Shown here: positions 35,771 through 45,091 of the stretch, piece by piece | Layout of the letters: the number at the start of each line of letters is the position of its first letter | How positions within the stretch are numbered: the first letter of the stretch is position 1 | Source: Parietaria judaica | Taxonomy: Eukaryota; Streptophyta; Magnoliopsida; Rosales; Urticaceae | Direction of reading: 5' to 3' | DNA length: 64,000 nt | Assembly: GCA_954871525.1 (NCBI GenBank) | Contig: OX940861.1 | Location: 6,990,842-7,054,841, forward strand | The notes under the pieces: generated by a model | The model's input: the letters and a program-made list of their open reading frames with translations, nothing else | Databases searched by the model: none | Told to the model about the DNA's origin: nothing | Program-made: the position numbers and the translations under genes

Positions 35771-36103
35771 GTGAGTCAATCATCTAACTCAGGAAAGTCA
35801 ACGAACGGCGATGGGCCCAGCTTTCTGCCGCTACAGTGTTTGATCCATTTTTCGACATCAACAAGACCTAAGTTTAAACAGTAGCATTTATAAAAAAAGT
35901 TTAATTTTATTGTGGCTTTCATGTATTCAAATTCAATTTTATTATGGTTTCATCATACTCAAGCTCAAATTTATTACAGTTTCAATTCATTTCGAACGTT
36001 TTTTTCTTAACCGTGTTAAGTGTCATAAAACTTTAGTACTTTTGTCACCAAATTTTTTATTTGGTTTTTCTTCTAAATTATTTTCTCTCTTTCCAAATTT
36101 CAA
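35771..36103. other. Distal upstream region of eIF3b
   Basis: AT-rich spacer with repeated 'tttattatggtttcat'-like words near 35900-35990. No gene seen. Confidence 0.4.
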
Positions 36104-36352
36104 AAACCCTAAAAAACTCAACCTCGTCCTCCGATCCATCCACGACGAACGGGCTATCATCGGCGGCAGCGACGCTAATGAAAAGTGGATGGAATGAAGT
36201 GCCGAGGTCATGTTTGATCGTTTAGGCCCATTATTCACGAGCCTATAGGCCCATATTAATATTTTGGGCTCAAATTTGATGAAATGCCAAAACCCAAATC
36301 CGAGAGAATATTATTTTCTCTCTGATTTTTCTCTCTCCTAAGAGAAACCCTA
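36104..36352 (+). promoter_or_regulatory. eIF3b promoter: two telo-boxes and two site II motifs
   Basis: AAACCCTA occurs at 36104-36111 and 36345-36352, and GGCCCA at 36225-36230 and 36248-36253. Telo-box plus site II (TCP-bound) combinations are known from plant genes for translation and cell growth, which fits the eIF3b gene starting at 36521. Confidence 0.6.
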
Positions 36353-36520
36353 GCTAGAATCCACTTGAATCATCTTCTTCGCAGAGCATCACACCATCTC
36401 ACTCCTTGTCAATCGTCGCTCGCAAAAGTCGACCTGGCCTTCCCGGTTGGTTGCGAATCGCCCAAAGATTCTGAAAGTGAAAGCAAAGCTTAAGCCGGAG
36501 CTTCGAAGCCAGGTGCAATC

Positions 36521-39500
36521 ATGGCGAACGAGAAGCTGTTGAACGAGATAGAAGCCAGGGCGGCTCGGTTGGGTATCGATTTTTCGGAGATCGATCTTGA
36601 CCAAATCCAACTCCCTCCAGGCGAAGACTTCGGCGTGAAAAGGCATGTATTTGCTTGGCTGAATTCAACATTTTGGTTAATTTTCAAGCTCTGGGTTTTG
36701 TTTAGAAATGTAGAAATCCGTTTCTTTCAGTGAGGACGAAGATTTGTTCGAAGACGAAAACAATGAGTTCGAATCGGGATTCGGGAACATAATCGTTGTG
36801 GATAACCTGCCGGTGGTTCCTCGGGAGAAGCTCGAGAAGCTCGAGGGTGTGATTAAGAAGATTTATAGCCAAGTCGGCGTCATTAAGGAGGACGGATTTT
36901 GGATGCCGTTCAATTCCGAGACTCAGAAATCCGAAGGGTATTGCGTTATCGAGTACAATACTCCTCAGGTGAACTCTCTCGTCCTCTCGAAATTGAATCA
37001 CTGGAGTTTTTTTGAAGTAGCAGAAATGGAAATGATTGAATTCCATCGACATTGTGGGCGCAACGAACTTGACATCGTTTGTAATTTCTTTCGGGTTCAT
37101 AATTGTAGGAAGCTGAGTTCGCTAAGGACAAGACTCAGGCTTACAAATTGGACAGAGCACACATTTTTGCTGTCAATAAGTTTGACGATTTTGAAAGATT
37201 CCGGAAAGTTCCCGAGCAGTGGGTTCCTCCTGAACCTGTTCCATATACTCCTGGGGTAATCCTTGGTTTTGGCCTATTGTAATTTGATTAATTGGCGATT
37301 TGCTCGAGTATTCTTTTTGGTACTAATTGGAGTTTAAACTGTAGGAAAATCTTCAAAAATGGCTTACTGATGAGAAGGCCAGGGATCAATTTGTCATCCG
37401 TGCCGGTTCAGATACTGAAGTGTTGTGGAATGATACAAGGCAGTTGAAACCTGATCTTGTCTACAAGCGAGCTGTGAGTGCAATCATAATTGGTTCTATA
37501 CTTCTATAAGCATGATTACGAACATGAGTGTATGGTTTGGTTGGTTGGAAGAATGAAATATTCTTTTACTATTATGAAACCGAAAACATCATAGTTTGAA
37601 TAAAGCCCGGTGTTACAAATTCTCTTGAACAATACATTTGTTGTTTGATTGTTTTGGGACAAATTTATCATATTATCCCTTGTTACAGTACTGGACAGAG
37701 AGCTTTGTACAGTGGTCTCCGCTGGGGACTTATTTGGCAACTATTCACAGACAGGGAGCTGCAGTTTGGGGCGGTGCCTCTGCTTTTGAGCGGCTAATGC
37801 GTTATGCTCACCCACAGGTTGGTTTGTTACATTTACCCGTTATCTCAGTCTTTTGTGTTTACGATCCGTAGATTTATGAGTTTAATGTGTTGCAGGTTAG
37901 ACTGATTGATTTTTCTCCGGGTGAAAAATATTTGGTGACCTATAGCAGCCATGAACCGAGCAATCCTCGTGATGTCAATGTGAGTTTATGTAAATATTGA
38001 CAGCCATTAAATTTTTGTTAGAGGGCAATTTTAACGTGATTTTTTTTTTTGCTTTCTTGCAGAGGGTTGTGATCAACATCTTTGATGTTAGAACTGGAAA
38101 ACTGATGAGAGATTTCACGGGAACTCCAGATGATTTCGCCATTGGAGGAACCGGAGGCGTTTCAGGGGTATCTTGGCCTGTATTCAGGTAAGATGTCTCT
38201 ACGCGTCAGGCATCGTCTTTCAAATGTTGAAATCTATGCTCCTAGTAATTCTGATATGAACACATTTAATGCATTACGCTGATAAATTGCATACCTTTAT
38301 AGATGGTGCGGTGGAAAAGAAGACAAGTATTTTGCCAGGATAGGGAAGAACTTGGTTTCTGTATACGAAACGGATACATTTTCTCTCATTGACAAGAAAT
38401 CCATAAAGGCTGAAAATGTCATGGACTTCTGCTGGTCGCCGACCGATCCAATTCTCGCAATTTATGTCCCTGAATTGGGTGGTGGAAATCAGCCTGCGAG
38501 GGTAAGTGTTGATGTTCAAGTCTTTTCGCAAATCCTTGTTTTATTTTTGTCTTGTTTCTAGTAGCCATTGATCCGTTTCCAAATGACTCACAGGTAAGCC
38601 TCATTCAAATCCCTAGTAAAGAAGAGCTTCGTCAGAAGAATTTATTCAGTGTCAGCGACTGCAAAATGTACTGGCACTCCAACGGGGATTACCTCGCTGT
38701 CAAGGTTGACCGCTATACAAAGACCAAAAAGAGCACTTACACTGGGTTTGAGCTTTTCCGCATAAAAGAACGTGATATTCCGATCGAGGTGTTGGAGCTT
38801 GAGAACAAAAACGACAAGATTATTGCCTTTGCTTGGGAGCCAAAGGGTCACAGGTTTGCTGTTATTCACGGCGATAACCCCAAGCCCGACATCAGCTTTT
38901 ACTCAATGCGGAGTGCTACCAATACAGGCCGTGTTTCTAAACTCACCACTCTAAAGGGGAAGCAAGCGAATGCTCTTTTCTGGTCTCCCACAGGTCGATT
39001 CATCATACTTGCAGGATTGAAAGGCCTCAATGGACAGTTGGAGTTTTACAATGTTGATGAGCTTGAAACCATGGCAGTAACCGAACATTTTATGGCCACA
39101 GATATTGAATGGGATCCCACAGGAAGGTAATCTCAAGCGTAGGAATGGCATTGATAGTATCTGCATATTGGTAATGTGATAATTTCCAAGTCTTATGATT
39201 TGCTAATCTTCTTGCACTTAGATACGTCGCAACTGCAGTGACCTCAGTTCATGAGATGGAGAACGGCTTCAACATCTGGTCTTTCCACGGAAAGCTCCTT
39301 TACCGGACGTTGAGGGATCACTTCTTTCAGGTATTTTTATTTTTCTTTATTTTCATTAGTATACATATAAAGCTCGGTGCACTAACTAGTGTTTAGGGAC
39401 AAAACTGTCGTTGCACGTGGCTTAAAAAATGTTTCGAAGTTTATAAGAACTTAAAAAAAAAAAGTTAAGCTAGGAAACACCATGTCTGTTATTATTAGTT

Positions 39501-39923
39501 TGGATACTAGTCAAAAGGATATGATATTATAAACCCGGACTACTATTTCGGCGCGACTTATGGTACAATCGTATGTTACAGTTCTTGTGGCGCCCGAGGC
39601 CGCCATCTCTCTTGAGCCCTGAGAAGGAAGAAGAGATCGCGAAGAACCTGAAGAAGTACAGCAAGAAGTACGAGGCGGAGGATCAGGACGTGTCGCTGCT
39701 GCTGAGCGAGCAAGAGCGCGAGAAGAGGAGGGCTCTCAAGGAAGAGTGGGAGAAGCTCGTGGCCGAGTGGCAGCGCTTGCATGAAGAAGAGAAGCCGATC
39801 AGGGAGCAGCTAAGGAATGGAGAGGCGAGCGACGATGAAGAAGAGTACGAGGCCAAGGAGGTCGAGATCGAGGAGGTCGTCACTACAACAGAAGAAGTTA
39901 TTTTTGAGTACGGCCAGGACTAG
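36521..39923 (+). CDS. EIF3B: Translation initiation factor eIF3 subunit B
   Basis: Eleven exons: 36521-36642, 36731-36968, 37109-37255, 37345-37473, 37689-37817, 37896-37979, 38063-38187, 38303-38501, 38594-39126, 39222-39330 and 39582-39923, giving 718 aa, close to the Arabidopsis length I recall (712). An acidic N-terminus leads into an RRM (NIIVVDNLPVVP, about 60-140), then the WD-like beta-propeller (VQWSPLGTYLATIHRQGAAVWGG; GFELFRIKERDIPIEVLE; ANALFWSPTGRFIILAGLKG), and a helical C-terminal tail (EEEIAKNLKKYSKKYEAEDQ) that contacts other eIF3 subunits. eIF3b scaffolds the 43S complex. Intron 1 must splice AAAAG|GCATGT to keep the frame, so it is a GC-AG intron; the ten others checked are one GC-AG plus nine GT-AG. 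Confidence 0.96.
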
Positions 39924-40341
39924 AATAATACCCGTTTTCATTTACTGGGCTTCGGATAAAGGCTTCATCGGGTTATGATTAGGAATTTTTGGAGGAGCAT
40001 GTTTTGATTTTTCCCTTTTTACTGTTCTTGTAAGGAGTTGATGTGCCTCTTGATTTTTATTTATTTAATGTTATTCAAATTGTATTTCCAATATTTGCTA
40101 GAGCGGCTCAATTAAATTAAAATCAACTGTTTTCTGTTACATTTTTTATAAATATATACCGCGATTAAAAAATGTTACTTTCATGTTTCTTCTTCTTTTT
40201 TTTTGGTATTTTTCTAGTATTTTTTTATTTACTTTCAAATTTTGTGAAGGGGATTAGGTTACTAGCTAGGGCACAACAAGCGGAGACTACATTTTGCGGT
40301 TGAAGTTTTGGCCTCTTTGTCTCGGTATATATTTATAAAAA
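39924..40341. other. 3' flank of eIF3b
   Basis: Presumed 3' UTR and AT-rich spacer, ending in the 9-bp target duplication of the next element. Confidence 0.45.
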
Positions 40342-40719
40342 GGGCGCTTTGGATAAATAGCCAAATCTGAAAGTGTGTTTAGCAAAATAGCCAAACTTTG
40401 GTTAATATTGTAAACTAGCCAATTAACCATTTAAATGGAATTCTAATTACCTTATTACCCTCATGTTTTAATAAAATTTAAAAATTCATTTATTTTCATT
40501 AATTAAAAATATTGCTATTAATTGAAATAGCTATAAATATGGTAACAACCAAAACCAAACTTTTTTTTATATAATTCAAATTTTAAATGCAAAACATTTA
40601 TATAATTTTTGGATTTATTTTTTTCATAAAATATCAACAAATTAAAGACGCAAATTAACGTAAATCAACAACGAATTAACGTAAATCAACACTTTAATAC
40701 ACAAATATATACAAAATTA

Positions 40720-40861
40720 ACACGAATAAACACTTTGATACACAAATAAACACAAAAATTAACACGAATAAACACTTTGATACACAAATAAACACAAAAA
40801 TTAACACGAATAAACACTTTGATACACAAATAAACACAAAAATTAACACGAATAAACACTT
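40720..40861. repeat. 42-bp tandem repeat, about 3.4 copies
   Basis: Units start at 40720, 40762, 40804 and 40846 and are almost identical. They consist of alternating 'aataaacac' and 'tttgatacac' words. They lie between the left terminus and the GC-rich insert of the Pack-MULE-like element. Confidence 0.9.
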
Positions 40862-40876
40862 TATTCTTATTAAAAT

Positions 40877-41143
40877 TTAAATACAAAATAAACGTGGAAT
40901 AACGAGGGCGACTTCGGGCGCAGCGACCACAACCATTGACGAAACCTTCGCTGCCGCGCCGGCGACATTGGAGAAGAGTCGCGGATGCCACAGCTCGGCG
41001 ACGGCGACGAGCTGCACCAGACACGTCCACAGAAGAATGCTGGAGCAGAGGCAGATGAACCAAATCTGCAACCGCGTTCTGGGGATCACCGGAGCCGGAA
41101 TCTTCTCGCTTCGCACCGGGATGCCGTTAGATCTGACCTCCAT
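40877..41143 (-). pseudogene. Captured N-terminal exon fragment, possibly of a GT106/O-fucosyltransferase-family gene
   Basis: The minus strand encodes a start followed by a short basic segment, then RTRLQIWFICLCSSILLW and TCLVQLVAVAELWHPRLFSN, a single hydrophobic anchor with flanking charges, as at the N-terminus of a Golgi type II membrane enzyme. The word LLWTCLVQL followed by E-x-W-x-P-R recalls plant GT106 (RRT-like) glycosyltransferases. The similarity then stops, and the frame runs into low-complexity sequence. The opposite strand is also open (40968-41432), but with arginine/serine-rich shadow composition. Family assignment is tentative. Confidence 0.4.
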
Positions 41144-41356
41144 CTCTCCGCCCCTAGCACCACGCCGCTCCGCGTCGCCGTTGCTTCATCGGCGCTTCTC
41201 GATTCCCCGATCAGCCGGAAGCCCTAGAGCCGAGCATACACGAAAAACCTCCGAACGACGAAAGAAATCTCACCCGAAGATACCTCGCCGGAGAGCGATC
41301 GAGTCGGCATCACCTGAAGCCTCGCATGAAGCTCGTTGGAGAAGTCGCAGGTCACA

Positions 41357-41357
41357 G

Positions 41358-41398
<41 letters not shown>

Positions 41399-41402
41399 GG
41401 GG
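41357..41402. repeat. (GA)n tract followed by poly(G)
   Basis: About 15 GA units lead into a run of 14-15 G. A purine-only tract that could form triplex or quadruplex structures in vitro; no function is implied. Confidence 0.9.
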
Positions 41403-41677
41403 TCAATGAAAATTATTCAAATTGGTTATTAAATCCCCAAATTTGTGCATAATTAATTAAGCTTGATTTGTGCTGATTTTTTTAAATTAATTACGAAAAT
41501 TATAATTAAAATAATTAATTAAAGGGTATTACAAGAATAAAAAATGTTATTAAAATGCCACCTCATGTTAATTGGCTAGTTTACAAAATTGACCAAAGTT
41601 TGGCTATTTTGCTAAACCTATGTTTCAAATTGGCTATTTGGTGCAATTTCTCTTATAAAAAAGGTCAATGTAACCGC

Positions 41678-42091
41678 CAAGGTTCTAAATGCCGATAGTG
41701 ATGTTTCGCTCTCTTTATTTTACGGGCATGTCAACGGAAATATCGACGGAAAAGTAAAAAAAGGGCATGTCGCAAATGTCGTATAAATCTCACCGGCATG
41801 CCGCAAGCCGACAGAAATGTCAAAAAATAATTTTAAGTATTTCGATAATTTTTTTTTATATAAGTTCAATATTATTTATTTATCACATAAAATAAAACAC
41901 AAGTAACTAAAAAATCACACTGATAAGAATACATCATATTCATTAATTATAGTTGTATTTATATAAAAACAAGAGTTATAATTGTAATTATAAAAATATA
42001 AATTTAAAGTTACAATTAATATAAGACAATACAGAAATTCTAAAAAAAACGGCATTGCCGAGGCGGCATACTGAGAAATTTAAAACCATTG
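41678..42091. mobile_element. hAT-like relic related to the 18661-19706 element
   Basis: The left end CAAGGTTCTAAATGCCG and the complement of the right end (CAATGGTTTTAAATTTC) match approximately, and both share the CAAGGT-type start of the element at 18661. The interior contains 'gccgcaagccg' and 'ggcattgccgaggcggc' words. The flanking 8-mers do not match well. It ends 127 bp before the PPR start codon. Confidence 0.45.
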
Positions 42092-42218
42092 TCAAGTAAC
42101 TAACAACTACGAAACTCATTTAGCAGAAAGAAAAAAATTATTTTAGTAAGAAAATTCACACTTAAAAAAGTTTGGAGAGAGCTATTAAACTGAGTTATCA
42201 TTTTGTTATTCTTGATGA

Positions 42219-44333
42219 ATGAGCTCATTTCATTCCCTGATTGGGACTTTACTGAATTCCTTGTCAAAGATTGTGATAACCCATTCTCATGCAATCAAAT
42301 CGGGATTCATAAATGACATCTTCATCGCCAACAACATCCTCAACGCCTATTCACGATGCGATCAGCTTCATCTTGCTCGCAAACTGTTCGACGCAATGCC
42401 TCACAGAGACGCCGTCTCTTGGAACACCATCATCGCCGGCAATGTCAACTCCGGCAACTTCGACATCGCGTGGGACATTCTCAGGTCCATGAAAAGGTCC
42501 GAGCTTGAGCTCGATGGGCACACTTATGGAAGCATGCTCAAAGGCGTCGCCCTCTCTCGGCAATGCGAGATCGGGCAACAATTGCATTCCGCGATTATCA
42601 AGACGGGTTTCGCGGGGAATGTATACTGCGGAAGTTCGCTTTTGGACATGTACGCGAAGAGTGGCAGAGCCGAGGATGCGTTCGCAGTGTTCGAAGAAAT
42701 GCTGGATCGTAACGTTGTTTCGTGGAATGCGCTAATCTCTTGCTGTGTGCAAGCGGGCGATCGTGCGACCGCGGTTTCGTTGCTGTCTTGTATGGAGAAC
42801 GAGGGTGTGAAAATCGATGACGGCTCGGTTGCTCCTCTTTTGACTCTGTTCGACGAGTCTGAGTTTTACAAGCCCGCAATGCAAGTTCATGGCAAAGTCA
42901 TGAAACACGGACTGGAATTCGAGAACAAAGTGTGCAATGCGATGATCACTTCGTACTCGGAATGCGGTTCTATAAACGACGCTGAGAGAGTGTTCAATCA
43001 TTCTACAGGCACCAGAGATTTGGTGACGTGGAACTCTATGATAGGGGCGTTTTTGGTACACGAAATGGAGGATCATGCATTTGGACTCTTCGTGGACATG
43101 CAGCGGTTCGGATTTGAACCGGACATATACAGTTATACGAGCATCATCAGCGCCTGCTCTGATCAAGTACATAAAAACCATGGAAAATCTCTTCATGGTT
43201 TGGTGATAAAGAAAGGATTAGGACAATCATGTCCTGTCTCTAATGCTCTGATGGCTATGTATCTCAGGTCCAATGGCGGGTCTATGATCGAAGCACTAGA
43301 TGTATTCGGATCCTTACAGTTCAAAGACCGTGTTTCGTGGAACTCGATTCTGACTGGATTGTCACAAACCGGAGCAAGCGAAGATGCCTTGAGATTATTT
43401 ATGCGTATGAGATATGAAGCCCTCGACTTCGACGACTACACTTTTTCAGCTGCTCTCAGATCTTGCTCGGATTTAGCAACCCTCCGAGTAGGCCAACTAA
43501 TTCACGTCTTGGCGCTTAAATCGGGGTTCGGAGCGAATGAATTCGTGATCAGCTCTTTGATCTTCATGTACGCTAAGTGTGGGATTATCAAAGACGCAAG
43601 ATATTGTTTCGAAGAGAATCCCAAAAATGGATCGGTCACTTGGAATGCGATCATTTTTGCATACGCTCAACATGGGAAAGGCGACGTTGCACTGGACCTC
43701 TTCTCTCAGATGAAGAAGAATCAAGTAAAGCTCGATCACATAACTTTCGTCGCTGTTTTGACCGCTTGTAGTCATATCGGTTTGGTCGGCGAAGGCCAAA
43801 AAATATTTAACTCTATGGAAGAAGAGCATGGGGTAACCACGAAAATGGAGCATTATGCTTGTCTGGTAGATCTATATGGACGAGCCGGGAAATTGGAAAA
43901 GGCAAAAACTTTGATTGAATCTATGCCTTTTGAACCCGATGTGATGGTGTTGAAGACGTTCTTAGGAGCGTGTAGAGCTTGTGGAAACATTGAATTGGCT
44001 TGCCAGGTAGCGGGCCATCTTTTGGATGTGGAGCCCGAAGATCACTGTACTTATATTCTCCTCTCAGATCTTTACGGGCATCTCGGGCTCTGGAATGAAC
44101 GAGCTGATGTGAAGATGCTCATGAGGCAAAGGGGTGTGAAGAAAGTTCCCGGTTGGAGCTGGATCGAAAGTAAGAACGAGGTTCACGCTTTCAAAGCAGA
44201 CGACCGTGTTCATCATAAAAGCGACGAGATTTATTCTATGCTGCAAGTTATAATCGATGATCTCAAAAGACTAGATCTCGATAATGATGATGACAATGAT
44301 GATGAGGGATTACAAGCTCTGTCGTATGGCTAA
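42219..44333 (+). CDS. PLS-class pentatricopeptide repeat protein with E/E+ domain
   Basis: An intronless gene of 704 aa, as usual for this family. P-, L- and S-type repeats follow one another (for example NNILNAYSRCDQLHLARKLFDAMPHRD, then VSWNTIIAG, and NALMAMYLRSNGGS, then VSWNSILTG). The E and E+ domains close the protein (MPFEPDVMVLKTFLGACRACGN to GWSWIESKNEVHAFKADDRVH). There is no DYW cytidine deaminase domain, and the last 20 residues are acidic. Such proteins bind organelle RNA in a sequence-specific way, usually for C-to-U editing, recruiting a separate DYW partner. I recall Arabidopsis At3g25970 as similar. No obvious transit peptide was assessed beyond the hydrophobic/basic N-terminus. 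Confidence 0.92.
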   Translation: MSSFHSLIGTLLNSLSKIVITHSHAIKSGFINDIFIANNILNAYSRCDQLHLARKLFDAMPHRDAVSWNTIIAGNVNSGNFDIAWDILRSMKRSELELDGHTYGSMLKGVALSRQCEIGQQLHSAIIKTGFAGNVYCGSSLLDMYAKSGRAEDAFAVFEEMLDRNVVSWNALISCCVQAGDRATAVSLLSCMENEGVKIDDGSVAPLLTLFDESEFYKPAMQVHGKVMKHGLEFENKVCNAMITSYSECGSINDAERVFNHSTGTRDLVTWNSMIGAFLVHEMEDHAFGLFVDMQRFGFEPDIYSYTSIISACSDQVHKNHGKSLHGLVIKKGLGQSCPVSNALMAMYLRSNGGSMIEALDVFGSLQFKDRVSWNSILTGLSQTGASEDALRLFMRMRYEALDFDDYTFSAALRSCSDLATLRVGQLIHVLALKSGFGANEFVISSLIFMYAKCGIIKDARYCFEENPKNGSVTWNAIIFAYAQHGKGDVALDLFSQMKKNQVKLDHITFVAVLTACSHIGLVGEGQKIFNSMEEEHGVTTKMEHYACLVDLYGRAGKLEKAKTLIESMPFEPDVMVLKTFLGACRACGNIELACQVAGHLLDVEPEDHCTYILLSDLYGHLGLWNERADVKMLMRQRGVKKVPGWSWIESKNEVHAFKADDRVHHKSDEIYSMLQVIIDDLKRLDLDNDDDNDDEGLQALSYG

Positions 44334-45032
44334 TATGAAGAGGAAGTGGATTATTCAATCGTGTCTAATTGGGTTTTATCAAGTGTTCGTGTCATGTTCA
44401 CCTATTATTATATCGTGTTAGGAAGACTCATATCCATTTAAAGTCGATTCAATCTCGTATTCGATCAGACAATGGAAGCTCTAAAACCCCAGGTGAGTTG
44501 ATTCAAGTTTATGATTTGCTCAAGTTACTTGCTCCTTCCGTTTTCTCATTTGAACTTGTGGTGCAGTGTGTTCTGTTCAACACTCTTCATGGATAACTCG
44601 AGATGTTAAATGGGTATCGTGGTCTTTTTCAGGTGAAAGTTTCACGGTGAAACAATTAAGTCCTAATCAAATAAAAAATATATCTTTGATTATTACTGAT
44701 AACACTAAGCATGTGAAACAAATTACACTACTAATGTTCTTCCACAAAGGAGAAGTATTACACGTTAAACCATTTTCTTCCACTAATGTGGTTGACTTGG
44801 AAAACAAGTCAAGTCATTGTTTAACTGCGCTTATTAATATTATTATCCTCCCATTATCAATGGCACCACCACTAAACAAATCTCTTGTTATTTCTAAGAA
44901 ATATACTCCAATCAATGTGCAGAAATTCTAGTGCTCAACGTGGAATTTTCAGCTTGGAAATTCTTCAGTGGCTTTCATGAACCTCGTTGATGGTTGTGAT
45001 TGTGATCGTAGTGTAGTGTAGTGTGAATCGAC
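44334..45032. other. Spacer between the PPR gene and aspartic protease 1
   Basis: Presumed PPR 3' UTR and protease promoter. A 121-codon frame at 44566-44931 shows no domain and AT-rich codon use, and I do not call it. 'gtagtgtagtgtagtgtg' precedes the TATA box. Confidence 0.45.
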
Positions 45033-45039
45033 TATAAAA
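45033..45039 (+). promoter_or_regulatory. TATA box of aspartic protease 1
   Basis: TATAAAA, 53 bp before the chosen ATG at 45092, implying a short leader of about 20-25 nt. Confidence 0.6.
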
Positions 45040-45091
45040 GCGATTTCAAGTGTTGAAGCTAAATACACTTAACACAATAAGCTTAGAATCA

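Larger units (their letters stand above)
40342..41652. mobile_element. Pack-MULE-like element with 9-bp target duplication and a captured gene fragment
   Basis: TTATAAAAA flanks the element at 40333-40341 and 41653-41661. The termini are inverted repeats of about 90 bp: 'aaatagcca', 'tttagcaaaatagccaaact' and 'gtaaactagccaattaac' recur in order from each end at the same offset of 22 nt. The outer parts are AT-rich, while 40880-41350 is strongly GC-rich with coding character, the signature of a Mutator-type element that acquired host exons. No transposase. Internal 42-bp tandem repeats lie at 40720-40861. Confidence 0.75.

Noticed and set aside
40720..40861. CRISPR-like spacing of a short repeat
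   Set aside because: Units are contiguous 42-bp tandem repeats with no unique spacers, in plant DNA inside a transposon.
44566..44931. 121-codon frame between the PPR gene and aspartic protease 1
   Set aside because: AT-rich codon use, no domain, and no splice partners.
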